Assembly (NCBI RefSeq): GCF_000812465.1
Contig: NZ_JWMA01000199.1
Coordinates: 115,053 to 179,052 of the forward strand
Source: Cupriavidus sp. IDO
GTDB lineage: Bacteria; Pseudomonadota; Gammaproteobacteria; Burkholderiales; Burkholderiaceae
Direction: 5' to 3'
Length of the DNA stretch: 64,000 bases
Shown in pieces: positions 1 to 9,254 of this stretch. A model generated the notes under the pieces. That model was not told the origin of the DNA. It was given only the letters and a program-made list of their open reading frames with translations, and did not search any database. Numbering within the stretch: the stretch's first letter is position 1; each line of letters starts with the position of its first letter. The translations under genes and the position numbers were made by a program.

Positions 1-131
1 CGCGTACCACCGGATGCCATGTGCGATTCGCAATGACTCCTATTTTTCTCATCATTATCAAAAACTAATAAAGATAGTATCTCAATAACCAATGAATATC
101 ATGTAGGGCACGCAGCGATCACTCAGTTCCC

Positions 132-908
132 ATGAAGACTCTCCATTGTTGGCTGTGCGCCATGACGGCTATCTGGATGGCATCGCCTGTCCACGCGGCC
201 CTGCCGGATGAGATTCAGGTCTATACGGGCGATATCAACACTCCAGGTGAATTTGGCCTCGAATTGCACCTGAACACCACGCCAAGCGGCAATTCGCAAC
301 CGGGCTACGCGGGCGAGGTCACCAATGCGCATGGCTGGCGCGCCACGGCCGAGTTCTCCTACGGTCTGGCGCCTTCGTGGGAGCTGGGCCTGTACATCCC
401 GACTGTCCTCACGCGCGACAACTCCTACTATGTGACCGGGCCCAAGGTGCGCGTGAAATGGTTGCCAGTACGGCCCGTGGATGGCACAGGATATTTCGCC
501 GGTGCGAACGTCGAACTCGCCCACGTCGACCATCGCTTTGAGACGGCCACCCGGACCCTGGAATTGCGCCCGATCTTCGGCTATCAGGACGCTCGCTGGC
601 TGTTTGCCTTTAACCCCGTGCTTGATTGGGATCTCTCGGGCCCGACAAAGAGCGGGGTGCCAAGCGCCGTACCGGGCTTCAAGGCCGCGCGCACGGTGCT
701 GCCGTGGTTGCGTGCCGGCGTCGAGTACTACATGGATCTGGGGCGCGTGAATCATCCGTCAACCGGCCCCGACCAGGCGCAAACCGTCTACATGGCGTTT
801 GATGTCAACCATGGCCCGCTGGTCTTCAATTTCGGCATTGGCCGAGGGCTTTCGCAAGCGGCTGACCGGTGGACATTGAAATGGATCTTCGAGGTGCCGC
901 TGCCATAA
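132..908 (+). CDS. Exported barrel-like protein of unknown function
   Basis: A 258-residue protein with a signal peptide ending near residue 22 (hydrophobic run then VHA-A). The mature part is rich in alternating aromatic and polar residues and short beta-like segments, ending in a hydrophobic/aromatic stretch (WIFEVPLP), which resembles a small outer-membrane or periplasmic beta-barrel. I do not recognise a named family. The roughly 100 bases upstream are strikingly AT-rich compared with the rest of the window, as expected for a promoter or a junction. No obvious partner gene lies beside it. The opposite-strand frame over the same span is a shadow. Function unknown. Confidence 0.7.
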   Translation: MKTLHCWLCAMTAIWMASPVHAALPDEIQVYTGDINTPGEFGLELHLNTTPSGNSQPGYAGEVTNAHGWRATAEFSYGLAPSWELGLYIPTVLTRDNSYYVTGPKVRVKWLPVRPVDGTGYFAGANVELAHVDHRFETATRTLELRPIFGYQDARWLFAFNPVLDWDLSGPTKSGVPSAVPGFKAARTVLPWLRAGVEYYMDLGRVNHPSTGPDQAQTVYMAFDVNHGPLVFNFGIGRGLSQAADRWTLKWIFEVPLP

Positions 909-1248
909 GTCCGGCACGAAGGGGGACTGTTGCCCGGTTGGGGGCCGATGAAAGGCCGCCCGCAGTTGCGATCAGCCAATTGCCGCAACGGGAACGCGAG
1001 GATCCCGCCCGCCTTGGCTGACACGACCGGCCATTTGATCCGACTCGATAAGGGATACGAGGCAGGCGTCCGAACGGTGCGGCAGGCCACATGCCGCAGC
1101 AACTTCCGCCCCGCCATATGGCGGATGCACCCGGCCCTCACCGGCGGATAGCATGCGCAAGCAGGACAAGCCGTTGCCCGCCGCCGCCCGCCCCCCGGCG
1201 ACGGGCGTTCGCTGTTGTCCTGTCACCAACGTCTCACGGGGTATCGCC
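909..1248. other. Intergenic stretch with no supported gene
   Basis: About 340 bases between the exported protein and the acyltransferase. Short frames exist here on both strands, but none has a convincing start, ribosome-binding site or recognisable protein. I see no clear terminator or promoter. Confidence 0.5.
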
Positions 1249-2313
1249 ATGGCGCAACGCAACGCACTGCTCGACGGACTGAGGATGGTGGCGGCACTGG
1301 CAGTGCTGCTGTACCACTTCGGCTTTCGCGCCTACGAGGGGGGCAACCCTCAGATTCTCCACTATCCGGAACTGGCGGGCGCTGCCAAGTACGGCTTCCT
1401 CGGCGCCGGGCTGTTCTTCTTCATCTCCGGCTACGTGATCCTGATGACCCTGCGGCATCGCACACTGCGCGACTTCGCCGTCGCCCGGATCGTCCGGCTG
1501 TATCCCACATTCTGGCTGTGCGCCGGCATGACGCTCGTGGTCGGCAACCTGTTCGGGCCGGCGCAGTTCTTCCGGACGCCCGTCGAGGCGCTGGCGAACA
1601 TCCCGATTCTGGCAGGTGCCTTCCGCGCACCCTATATCGACGATGTCTACTGGTCGCTCTCGATGGAACTCCAGTTCTATGCGGTGGCGGCGGCACTGTA
1701 TTTCACCATGCCAGCCCGCTACCTGGCAGGAGCACTGGTGCTGTGGGTGGCGCTTGGCACTGTGTTCATCGCGACGGGCGAGTGGTTCGACCTCAATGTA
1801 CGCTATCCGGGATCCACGTACGTTGGCTTCTTCGGCATTGGCGCCGCCATCTGTTTCTTCGAACACGGCAAGCGCGGGCCGGATGTCTGGTGCCTGTATG
1901 CCGCCTCGGTCGCCGGTGTCGTCATCAAGCTGATCTCGCTGGCCAATGACGCGGTGCCAGAGACCGGCGTGCCGGTCAGCGTGCCGGTCATGGTGGCGAT
2001 CATGGCCGCCTGCGCCGGTGCCGTGCATCTCGCGCACCGCGTGCCGGTTAGCTCGGCCCGGGCCGCCGGGTGGCTGACGTTCGCCGGTGGCATGACCTAT
2101 CCGCTGTACCTGCTGCACCAGAATATCGGCATCACGCTACTGAACCGGTACTTCGACGAGGCTTCGCGCTGGACCGGGCTGGCCTGTGTGACCGTATTCC
2201 TGCTGCTCCTGTCGGCGGCCGTGTATCTCCTGTTCGACCGCCCCGTCCGCAGCGCCCTGAGGCGCTTCTTCCGCGTGAGCAGGTGGCCCGCCCCGCTCGG
2301 TGTGCGCGGCTAG
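1249..2313 (+). CDS. Acyltransferase-3 family membrane protein
   Basis: An integral membrane O-acyltransferase of the acyltransferase-3 (OafA/NodX-like) family, 354 residues. I chose the ATG at 1249 because the family signature begins there (RNALLDGLRMVAALAVLLYH, with the Arg and catalytic-type His of the family); the frame runs 32 codons further upstream without such homology. About ten hydrophobic segments follow, with the typical YWSLSMELQFY motif near residue 140 and a C-terminal YPLYLLHQN motif near residue 285. These enzymes move acyl groups onto surface carbohydrates or other cell-envelope acceptors. The acceptor cannot be told from the sequence, and no polysaccharide genes are adjacent. 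Confidence 0.85.
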   Translation: MAQRNALLDGLRMVAALAVLLYHFGFRAYEGGNPQILHYPELAGAAKYGFLGAGLFFFISGYVILMTLRHRTLRDFAVARIVRLYPTFWLCAGMTLVVGNLFGPAQFFRTPVEALANIPILAGAFRAPYIDDVYWSLSMELQFYAVAAALYFTMPARYLAGALVLWVALGTVFIATGEWFDLNVRYPGSTYVGFFGIGAAICFFEHGKRGPDVWCLYAASVAGVVIKLISLANDAVPETGVPVSVPVMVAIMAACAGAVHLAHRVPVSSARAAGWLTFAGGMTYPLYLLHQNIGITLLNRYFDEASRWTGLACVTVFLLLLSAAVYLLFDRPVRSALRRFFRVSRWPAPLGVRG

Positions 2314-2470
2314 CCGCCTTCCACCCGGGCCGATATGAGCCGCTCGGCCGGGAACGCCTGAGGCGATTCCGAGTCAATCGTAAGCATTAAGTTACAATGC
2401 TGTCCCGCAGCACGACCCCCACAGAGCCAGTAAGTGATCTTTGTGGCACCGTGCAAAACCCCCGACCCTC

Positions 2471-2878
2471 ATGCGATTCCTGTTCCTGCTGCTGACTGCC
2501 ATGTGCCTGTCGCTGCTCTCCTTCGGAGCGGCGGCGCATGCACACGCGGGTATGCAGGGCAACGGGGCATCCGCCAGGGTTGCCGAGGTGGCAGTGCTCC
2601 CGGCCGTCGACGAGATGGGCCGGATCATCGCCCCCGGCGACGACGGCCTGCATGACGAAGACGCCTTCGACGAGCCGCCGCCGGGCTACTGCAATATCTG
2701 GTCGGCCGATCTGCTCGATCCGCTCGACCTGCTGGACGAGATCGAAGAGTCCAGCGCCTTGTTTGACCTCCCCACGGTGCGGCTGCTGCTGCCCGCCGGC
2801 GATGTCGCGCAGGCCCCGCCGGGCCGTGCCGGGCCGCCGCCTTCGGCTTTCTTCAAGCCGCCCATCTCCCTCGCCTGA
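2471..2878 (+). CDS. Small exported acidic protein leading the metal-efflux operon (CzcI-like position)
   Basis: A 135-residue protein with a clear signal peptide (MRFLFLLL... ending AHA near residue 25) and an acidic, proline-containing mature part. I start at 2471 because the signal peptide begins there; the frame extends ten codons upstream without support. It sits directly before the czcCBA-like genes, where CzcI-type small periplasmic proteins are found in Cupriavidus efflux operons, and its length fits. It lacks a strong His cluster (only a few HAHA/GLHDED residues), so the CzcI label rests mainly on position. A possible -10 (TACAAT, 2393-2398) lies 73 bases before the start, but no good -35 is seen, as is common for activator-dependent metal promoters. 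Confidence 0.55.
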   Translation: MRFLFLLLTAMCLSLLSFGAAAHAHAGMQGNGASARVAEVAVLPAVDEMGRIIAPGDDGLHDEDAFDEPPPGYCNIWSADLLDPLDLLDEIEESSALFDLPTVRLLLPAGDVAQAPPGRAGPPPSAFFKPPISLA

Positions 2879-3062
2879 TCGCCTTCGCGCCTGACGCACG
2901 CGTATGCCGTGCCCGGGCCGCGCCCCCTTTGCCTGATATCGCCAGCCTGTCCGCTGCTTAGTTAGCCGGGCACGCCGCTGCCGTGGTTCGTCCCCCAGTG
3001 CGTGCACACCGGGACGCGCGGCGGCATGGCGCAGGCAGCCGTACCGCTTGCTTTCCGGACTC

Positions 3063-4406
3063 ATGACACACTCCAAGCTGACCCTGATCGCGTCGCTTTC
3101 GCTGATGGCGTTCGCCGTCGCGCCGGCCCGCGCCGCCACGGACACCAGGCCGCCGGCAACTGCCGCCGTTTCTGCAACTTCCTTGCCGGCCTCGGCGCCG
3201 TCTTACTCGCTGCCGCAGCTGCTGACGCTGGCCCAGACCACCAACAAGGGCGTGGAGGCGGCACAGGCCGGCGTCGATGCCGCCAGCGCGGCCATCGCCA
3301 GCGCGCGCGCCTATCCCAACCCGCAGGTCGAAGTGATGATGGGCCGCCTGCAGGGCCGCCAGCCCGGCGTGACCAGCGGCAACTCGCCCAGCTACGCCAT
3401 CACCCAGAAGTTCGACTACCCGCAGCAACGCAACCTGCGCCAGGCCATGGCGGGCCGCGGGCTGGAGGCCTCCGAGGCGCAGCGCCACGGCTTCCACGCC
3501 GAACTCGCCGCGCGCGTGAAGACCGCCTACTACGAGGTACTGCGGCGCGAGAGTGAACTTGCCGCGGCCACGGAAGACCTGGCGATGATGCGCCAGATCC
3601 ATTCGCGCGCGCGCCTGCGGGTGGAGGTCGGCGAAGCGCCGCGCTATGAGCTGATCAAGGCCGAGACCGAACTGCTGGCCACGCAGAAGAGCCAGCAGAC
3701 CGCCGAACTGCGCGTGAACCAGGCCAAGGCCGCCTTGCGCCAGCAGGTGGGAGGCGCGCTGCCCGCGCAGTTCGGGCTGGCCGGCACGCTCGGCCAGGCG
3801 CCCGACCTGCCGCCGCTGCCTGCGCTGCGCGACACCATGACGGGCAGCAATGCGGAACTGACCCAGCGCCGCATGGAGCTGGAACGCGCCCGCCTGGGCG
3901 TGGACTACCAGCGCTCGCTGCGCTGGCCCGAGGTGGCCCTGCGCGCCAGCACCGATCGCCAGCCGGACAACAACGTCTCGCAGATCGGCCTGGTCATGAC
4001 CATTCCGCTGTGGGACCGCCGCAGCGGCCCGGTGGGCGAGGCCACCGCGCAGGCCACGCAGGCGCGCACCGCGCTGGAAGCGCGCGAGTTCGAGCTGGCG
4101 CAGGAACTGGAAACCGCCTACCGCCAGTACGAGATTACCCAGGCGCAGGTGACGGCACTGGAGTCCGGCATCGTGCGCGAGGCCGAGTCCGCGCTGGGCG
4201 TGGCCGAGTCGGCCTACCGCTTCGGCGAGCGCGGCATTCTCGATTACCTCGATGCCCAGCGCGTGCTGCGCGGCGCGCGCAGCGACCTGATCGCCGCCCA
4301 GTTCGACCTGCAGGTGGCCGCCATCCAGATCGAAAAGCTCCTGTCGACGAACGCCAACGCGGCTGCCCTGGCTCCGCTGCCGTCCTCCACTACCGAATCC
4401 AAGTAA
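3063..4406 (+). CDS. Outer-membrane efflux channel, czcC-like (TolC family)
   Basis: The outer-membrane factor of a tripartite metal pump, 447 residues. A signal peptide (residues 1-28, ending ARA) is followed by a Thr/Pro/Ser-rich linker and the two OEP repeats typical of TolC/CzcC, with long Ala/Glu/Gln-rich helices (for example around residues 65-90 and 330-420). The ATG at 3063 opens the signal peptide; an ATG five codons upstream is possible. The next gene starts two bases after the stop, so channel, adaptor and pump are clearly one operon. Confidence 0.88.
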   Translation: MTHSKLTLIASLSLMAFAVAPARAATDTRPPATAAVSATSLPASAPSYSLPQLLTLAQTTNKGVEAAQAGVDAASAAIASARAYPNPQVEVMMGRLQGRQPGVTSGNSPSYAITQKFDYPQQRNLRQAMAGRGLEASEAQRHGFHAELAARVKTAYYEVLRRESELAAATEDLAMMRQIHSRARLRVEVGEAPRYELIKAETELLATQKSQQTAELRVNQAKAALRQQVGGALPAQFGLAGTLGQAPDLPPLPALRDTMTGSNAELTQRRMELERARLGVDYQRSLRWPEVALRASTDRQPDNNVSQIGLVMTIPLWDRRSGPVGEATAQATQARTALEAREFELAQELETAYRQYEITQAQVTALESGIVREAESALGVAESAYRFGERGILDYLDAQRVLRGARSDLIAAQFDLQVAAIQIEKLLSTNANAAALAPLPSSTTESK

Positions 4407-4408
4407 CC

Positions 4409-5569
4409 ATGCGCCCCAATTTCCTGTTTTCGATGACGGCCGCGGCCGTCATGGTGTTTGCCCTGGCCGGCTGCTCCGACAAGCCCGCGCCTGCCGCCGA
4501 GCCGGCCAAACTTCCGCCCGGCGTGATCAAGCCCGAAGCCAACCTGCAGCAAGGCCTGAAAGTCGCGCCCGTCACCACATCCCCGTTCAGCGAGATGCTG
4601 CGCGTGGCCGGCCGCATCGATTTTGACGAGCAGCGCGTGGCCCGCATCGGCGCCAGCGTGACCGGCCGCGTCACCGATCTCTACGCCATCCTGGGCCAGG
4701 AAGTGAAGGCCGGCCAGGTGCTGGCGCGCCTGCACAGCAGCGAGCTGGGCGCCGCGCAGATGGCCTTTCTGAAGAGCGAAGCGCAGAGCGAGCTGCAGGC
4801 GCGCAATGCCGAACGCGCGCGCCAGCTTTTCGCCGCCGACGTGATCGGCCGCGGCGAGCTGCAGCGGCGCGAGAGCGAACTGGCGATCGCCTCGGCCGAG
4901 ATGCGCGCCTACCGCGACCAGTTGCGCGTGCTGGGCATGTCCGCCGGCGCCATCGCCAGACTGGGGAAGAACGGCAGCATCGATTCGTACTCGCCGGTGT
5001 TCTCCAGCATCAGCGGCACGGTGGTCGAGCGCAACGTGGCGCAGGGCCAGGTGGTGCAGCCGGCCGATGCGCTCTACACGGTGGCCGACCTGTCGCGCGT
5101 GTGGGTGGTGGCCGAGGTGCCCGAGCAGCAGGCCGCGCAAGTGGCAGAAGGCCAGACCGTCGAAATTGAAGTGCCGTCGCTCGCCAATGGCGCGGGCCGG
5201 CACAACGTCACCGGCAAGCTGATCTACGTGGGCCGCACCGTCAATCCGCAATCGCGCACGGTGCTGGTCCGCACCGAGCTGGAAAACCGCGAAGGCCGCC
5301 TCAAGCCCGCCATGCTGGCGAGCATGCTGATTGCCGGCAAGCCGGTCGACCAGCTCGTGATCCCGGCCGCGGCGGTGGTGCGCGACGGCAACGACGAGCT
5401 CGTCTACGTAGAAGTGCCTGGCAACCAGTACCGCCTGACAAGGGTCAAGCTGGGCGCCGAAAGCGACGGCATGCGCGTGGTGCAGAACGGCGTGAAGGCC
5501 GGCGACCGCATCGTCGTCGACGGCGCCTTCCACCTGGACAACGAGCGCAAGCGCCTGGAACAGGGTTAA
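4409..5569 (+). CDS. Periplasmic adaptor (membrane fusion) protein, czcB-like
   Basis: The membrane fusion protein linking the inner-membrane pump to the outer-membrane channel, 386 residues. It begins with a lipoprotein signal (ALAGCS, lipobox Cys near residue 23). Then come a barrel-sandwich/lipoyl region (VTGRVTDLYAILGQEVKAGQVLARL), an alpha-helical hairpin rich in Glu/Ala/Arg (about residues 110-170), a beta-barrel region (VWVVAEVPEQQA) and a C-terminal domain ending AFHLDNERKRLEQG. The frame continues upstream through the channel gene, but the lipoprotein signal fixes the start at 4409. No N-terminal His-rich metal-binding stretch is present, unlike classical CzcB. Confidence 0.88.
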   Translation: MRPNFLFSMTAAAVMVFALAGCSDKPAPAAEPAKLPPGVIKPEANLQQGLKVAPVTTSPFSEMLRVAGRIDFDEQRVARIGASVTGRVTDLYAILGQEVKAGQVLARLHSSELGAAQMAFLKSEAQSELQARNAERARQLFAADVIGRGELQRRESELAIASAEMRAYRDQLRVLGMSAGAIARLGKNGSIDSYSPVFSSISGTVVERNVAQGQVVQPADALYTVADLSRVWVVAEVPEQQAAQVAEGQTVEIEVPSLANGAGRHNVTGKLIYVGRTVNPQSRTVLVRTELENREGRLKPAMLASMLIAGKPVDQLVIPAAAVVRDGNDELVYVEVPGNQYRLTRVKLGAESDGMRVVQNGVKAGDRIVVDGAFHLDNERKRLEQG

Positions 5570-5575
5570 GCGGCC

Positions 5576-8500
5576 ATGATGAAATCCTTAGTCGAAGCCG
5601 CGATCAAGCAGCGGCTCGTGGTCTGCGTCATCGCCGTGGTGCTGTTCTTCTTCGGCCTGCGCGCAGCCACCAAATTGTCGGTGGATGCGTTCCCCGATGT
5701 GACCAACGTGCAGGTGCAGATCGCCACCGAGGCCACCGGCCGCTCGCCGGAAGAAGTGGAGCGCTTTGTCACCGTGCCGGTGGAAATGGCCATGACCGGC
5801 CTGCCGGGGCTGGAAGAGATGCGCTCGCTGAACAAGGCCGGCCTGTCGCTGATCACGCTGGTCTTCACCGACGCCACCGATGTCTACTTCGCGCGCCAGC
5901 TCGTCATGGAGCGGCTGATCGAAGTGGCCGGGCGCATGCCGGAAGGCGTGACGCCGGTGCTGGGTCCGGTCTCCACTGGCCTGGGCGAGGTCTACCAGTA
6001 CACGCTGGACCGCGCCGACGACGGCGACCGCGAGCTGACGCAGGAAGAGCTGGCCGAGCGCCGCATCGCCCAGGACTGGGTGGTGCGCCCGTTGCTGCGC
6101 TCGATCCCCGGCGTGGCCGAGATCAACTCGCAGGGCGGCTACGTGCGGCAGTACCAGGCGCTGGTCAACCCGGAGCGCATGCGCCACTACCAGATCCCGA
6201 TCCAGCAGGTCTACCAGGCGCTGGCCCGCAACAATGCCAACTCCGGCGGCGGCGTGCTGCCGCACTACGCCGAGCAGTACCTGATCCGTGGCGTGGGCCT
6301 GGCCAAGGGCGTGGACGACCTGGGCAGCATCGTGCTGAAGGAAATCGCCGGCACGCCGGTGTACCTGCGCGACGTGGCCACCGTCACCATCGGGCACGAG
6401 GTGCGGCAGGGCGCGCTGGTCAAGAACGGCCAGACCGAGGCGGTCGGCGGCATCGTCATGATGATGCGTGGCGGCAATGCCAAGGAGGTGGTCAGCCGGG
6501 TCAAGGCGCGCGTGGCCGAGATCAACGAGCGCGGCATGCTGCCGGGCAAGCTGCAGATCGTGCCGTACTACGACCGCAGCGAACTGGTCGATTCCGCGTT
6601 GTGGACCGTGACCAAGGTGCTGCTCGAAGGCGTGGTGCTGGTGGTGATCGTGCTGTTCCTGTTCCTGGGGGACGCGCGCTCGTCGGTCATCGTGCTGGCT
6701 ACGCTGGTGCTGACGCCGCTGCTGACCTTCATGGTGATGAATGAGGTGGGGCTGTCGGCCAACCTGATGTCATTGGGCGGGCTGGCGATTGCGATCGGCC
6801 TGATGGTGGACGGCTCGGTGGTGGTGGTCGAAAACGCGTTCGAGCGGCTCGGACACAAGGATCCTGGCTTGACCAAGACCGAGATCCTGGTCAAGGCCGT
6901 GCAGGAAGTGGCCACGCCCGTGATCGTCGGCGTGGGCATCATCATCCTGGTGTTCCTGCCGCTGATGACGCTGTCCGGCATGGAAGGCAAGATGTTCGCG
7001 CCGCTGGCGTTCACCATCTCGATCGCGCTGGCGATCTCGCTGTTCCTGTCGCTGACGCTGTCGCCGGTGCTGTCGTCGTACCTGCTCAAGGGCGGCGCCG
7101 AGCATGACACGCGCGTCATCGCCTTCATGAAGCGCCACTACCTGCGCCTGCTGCACTGGGCGCTGGGCAACAGCCGCAAGACCGTGATCAGCGCGGTGGG
7201 AGCATTCGTCGCCACGCTGGCCATCGTGCCGCTGCTGGGCACCTCGTTCATCCCGGAAATGAAGGAAGGCTCGATCGTGCCGGCCATCGACCGCGTGCCG
7301 AACATCTCGCTCGAAGAGTCGATCAAGCTGGAGAAGGAGGCCAACAAGCTGGTGCTGAGCGTGCCGGGCGTGAAATCGGTGGTCTCGGGCGTGGGCCGCG
7401 GCGAAAGCCCGGCCGACCCGCAGGGCCAGAACGAATCGACGCCCATCGCCAGCCTGAAGGACCGCGACGAGTGGCCCGACGGCTGGACCCAGGACGATAT
7501 CGCCAACGCCATCCGCGAGAAGCTCAAGGCCATTCCCGGCGTGCAGATCGTGATGGCGCAGCCGATCTCGGACCGCGTGGACGAGATGGTCAGCGGCGTG
7601 CGCTCGGACGTGGCGGTGAAGGTGTTCGGCGACGATCTCGACAAGCTGCGCGAGCTGGCCGGCGAGATCGCGCGCGTGGCCGGCGGCATCAACGGCTCGC
7701 AGGATATCCGCATCGAGCGGATTTCGGGGCAGCAATACCTGTCGATCGAGATCGACCGCCAGGCGATTGCGCGCTACGGGCTCAATGTGTCGGACATCCA
7801 CGACCTGATCGAGATCGCCATCGGCGGCAAGCGCGCCACGGACATCTTCGAAGGCGAACGCCGCTTTGCCGCGGCCGTGCGCCTGCCCGAAGAATTCCGC
7901 AGCAACGTGCAGGCCGTCCGCCAGCTGCTGGTGCCGACGCCGCATGGCATCCAGGTGCCGCTGCAGAGCGTGGCGAAGATCGAAGTCACCGACGGCCCGG
8001 CCCAGATCAGCCGCGAAATGGCCAAGCGCCGCGTGGTGGTGATGATCAACGTGAAGGACCGTGACCTCGGCGGCTTCGTGACCGAGCTGCAGCAGGCCAC
8101 CGGCGCCAAGGTGAAGCTGCCGGAAGGCTACTACCTCGAGTGGGGCGGCCAGTTCCAGAACATGGAACGCGCCATGGGTCACCTGAAGATCATTGTGCCG
8201 GTCACCATCGCCGCGATCTTCTTCCTGCTGTTCCTGTTGTTCAACTCGCTTCGCTTCGCCACGCTGATCATCACGGTCCTGCCGTTCGCCTCCATTGGCG
8301 GCATCATCGGGCTGTTCGTCACCGGCGAATACCTGTCGGTGCCGGCGTCGGTGGGCTTTATCGCGCTGTGGGGCATGGCGGTGCTCAACGGCGTGGTGCT
8401 GGTGTCATATATCCGCACGCTGCGCGATTCGGGTTTGTCGGTCGATGAGGCGGTGGTGCAGGGCGCGACCCAGCGCTTCCGCCCGGTGATGATGACCGCG

Positions 8501-8692
8501 ACCATTGCGATGCTGGGGCTGGTGCCGTTCCTGTTCTCGACAGGGCCAGGCTCGGAAGTGCAGCGTCCGCTGGCGGTGGTGGTGATCGGGGGGCTGATTA
8601 CCTCGACGCTGCTGACGCTGGTGATGGTGCCGACGCTCTATCGCTGGTTTGATGACCGGAAGGTGGATCCGACGAAGGACGTGCCGGTGTGA
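5576..8692 (+). CDS. Heavy-metal efflux RND pump, czcA-like (HME-RND)
   Basis: The proton-driven inner-membrane pump of the tripartite system, 1038 residues, close to the usual length of HME-RND proteins. The family layout is intact: TM1 at residues 11-31, a large periplasmic loop, TM2-TM6 (about 335-510), a second periplasmic loop and TM8-TM12 (about 870-1020). The TM4 charge motif is IAIGLMVDGSVVVVEN, with Asp412 and Glu419 matching Asp408 and Glu415 of CzcA, but Ala406 replaces the first Asp (CzcA Asp402). That pattern is not the CoZnCd (HME1) type, so the metal cannot be assigned. The start at 5576 is followed by a second Met; either could be used. Confidence 0.9.
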   Translation: MMKSLVEAAIKQRLVVCVIAVVLFFFGLRAATKLSVDAFPDVTNVQVQIATEATGRSPEEVERFVTVPVEMAMTGLPGLEEMRSLNKAGLSLITLVFTDATDVYFARQLVMERLIEVAGRMPEGVTPVLGPVSTGLGEVYQYTLDRADDGDRELTQEELAERRIAQDWVVRPLLRSIPGVAEINSQGGYVRQYQALVNPERMRHYQIPIQQVYQALARNNANSGGGVLPHYAEQYLIRGVGLAKGVDDLGSIVLKEIAGTPVYLRDVATVTIGHEVRQGALVKNGQTEAVGGIVMMMRGGNAKEVVSRVKARVAEINERGMLPGKLQIVPYYDRSELVDSALWTVTKVLLEGVVLVVIVLFLFLGDARSSVIVLATLVLTPLLTFMVMNEVGLSANLMSLGGLAIAIGLMVDGSVVVVENAFERLGHKDPGLTKTEILVKAVQEVATPVIVGVGIIILVFLPLMTLSGMEGKMFAPLAFTISIALAISLFLSLTLSPVLSSYLLKGGAEHDTRVIAFMKRHYLRLLHWALGNSRKTVISAVGAFVATLAIVPLLGTSFIPEMKEGSIVPAIDRVPNISLEESIKLEKEANKLVLSVPGVKSVVSGVGRGESPADPQGQNESTPIASLKDRDEWPDGWTQDDIANAIREKLKAIPGVQIVMAQPISDRVDEMVSGVRSDVAVKVFGDDLDKLRELAGEIARVAGGINGSQDIRIERISGQQYLSIEIDRQAIARYGLNVSDIHDLIEIAIGGKRATDIFEGERRFAAAVRLPEEFRSNVQAVRQLLVPTPHGIQVPLQSVAKIEVTDGPAQISREMAKRRVVVMINVKDRDLGGFVTELQQATGAKVKLPEGYYLEWGGQFQNMERAMGHLKIIVPVTIAAIFFLLFLLFNSLRFATLIITVLPFASIGGIIGLFVTGEYLSVPASVGFIALWGMAVLNGVVLVSYIRTLRDSGLSVDEAVVQGATQRFRPVMMTATIAMLGLVPFLFSTGPGSEVQRPLAVVVIGGLITSTLLTLVMVPTLYRWFDDRKVDPTKDVPV

Positions 8693-8702
8693 TGGGTCTC
8701 TG

Positions 8703-8773
8703 CCACCGGGTGCATACTGCCCGGTGGCGCGAGCATCGAAGGCGCCTTGCGCGATGCGTGGGGCGCCTTTTTT
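8703..8773 (+). terminator. Tandem hairpins and rho-independent terminator after the efflux operon
   Basis: Two stem-loops follow the pump stop codon. The first pairs CCACCGGG (8703-8710) with CCCGGTGG (8720-8727). The second pairs AAGGCGCC (8739-8746) with GGCGCCTT (8762-8769) and runs straight into six Ts, the form of an intrinsic terminator. Confidence 0.85.
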
Positions 8774-8815
8774 GTTTGGGGTTTGGCAGAATTTTGCGGT
8801 CGGGCTAGTACGGCG

Positions 8816-9040
8816 TCACAGCGGCGGCTTCTGCTGCTCGTCGCCGCACGCGTTGCACCAGTGCACATCGCCGTCGTGACGCTGTATGTGCAGTTCTGCA
8901 TTCTCTCGCCTGGCCACGTCCCAACCCGCGGCGATTGCCGCTTCCATGGTGGGAAATCTCTGGGTCTTCATATTGAGGCCGCCAAAATCCAGTGCCCAAC
9001 CACTTTCTGCGGGCAGAACGCGAATGATCCGCGATTGCAT
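8816..9040 (-). CDS. DUF2188-like small protein
   Basis: A 74-residue protein on the minus strand. Starting at 9040 it has a good ribosome-binding site (AGAGGGG just before the ATG). The pattern of an N-terminal strand, GW, a Thr-x-x-Glu-Ala-Ile helix and a Leu-His-Ile strand (IIRVLP..GWALDF..FPTMEAAIAAG..ELHIQRHDG) resembles the DUF2188 fold, whose role is unknown. It adds a C-terminal CNACGDE cysteine pair. It lies about 165 bases downstream of the mer-type promoter that reads leftward from 9221-9251, so it is the only intact gene likely to be under MerR control. Confidence 0.6.
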   Translation of the reverse strand: MQSRIIRVLPAESGWALDFGGLNMKTQRFPTMEAAIAAGWDVARRENAELHIQRHDGDVHWCNACGDEQQKPPL

Positions 9041-9056
9041 AATGCCCCTCTCTGGT

Positions 9057-9179
9057 GGCCCTGGGCCTTGGCACAGCGTGGCAGCGCTCAAACTCATGGC
9101 GCCACTGGCAGGCATCAACGGGCTGGTTTCTTCTTTTGCACGCGCGCACTTTGGGCAGGTGATCCCCGGCGTTGCCCAT
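9057..9179 (-). pseudogene. Decayed GDCCVxC-family gene fragment
   Basis: On the minus strand one frame gives ITCPKCARAKEE and the neighbouring frame continues PVDACQWRHEFERCHAVPRPRA. Together these match the N-terminal two thirds of the short GDCCVxC (GDCCVFCSYG) proteins often found beside merR and other metal genes. The frame changes by one base near 9125-9130, and the defining GDCCVxCSYG end is missing; the sequence runs instead into the DUF2188-like gene. It is the first thing transcribed from the MerR-type promoter. I infer a remnant by family memory, without an alignment. Confidence 0.6.
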
Positions 9180-9220
9180 CGAAATGCACTCCGTCCTTCC
9201 CTTATGCGCGGTTTAGGCAT

Positions 9221-9251
9221 AGCCTAGGTCCGTACCCGGGTACGGAGTCAA
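9221..9251 (-). promoter_or_regulatory. MerR-type promoter and operator, reading leftward
   Basis: On the minus strand: -35 TTGACT (9246-9251), a 19-bp spacer and -10 TAGGCT (9221-9226). The spacer holds a perfect palindrome, TCCGTACCCGGGTACGGA (9229-9246). The 19-bp spacing and the TCCGTAC...GTACGGA half-sites match the classical mer operator-promoter. The divergent merR gene starts four bases beyond the -35. Confidence 0.9.
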
Positions 9252-9254
9252 GCC

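Noticed and set aside
8703..8727. First hairpin after the efflux operon as an operator
   Set aside because: It lies directly between the stop codon and a clear intrinsic terminator, so a role in transcript ending is more likely.
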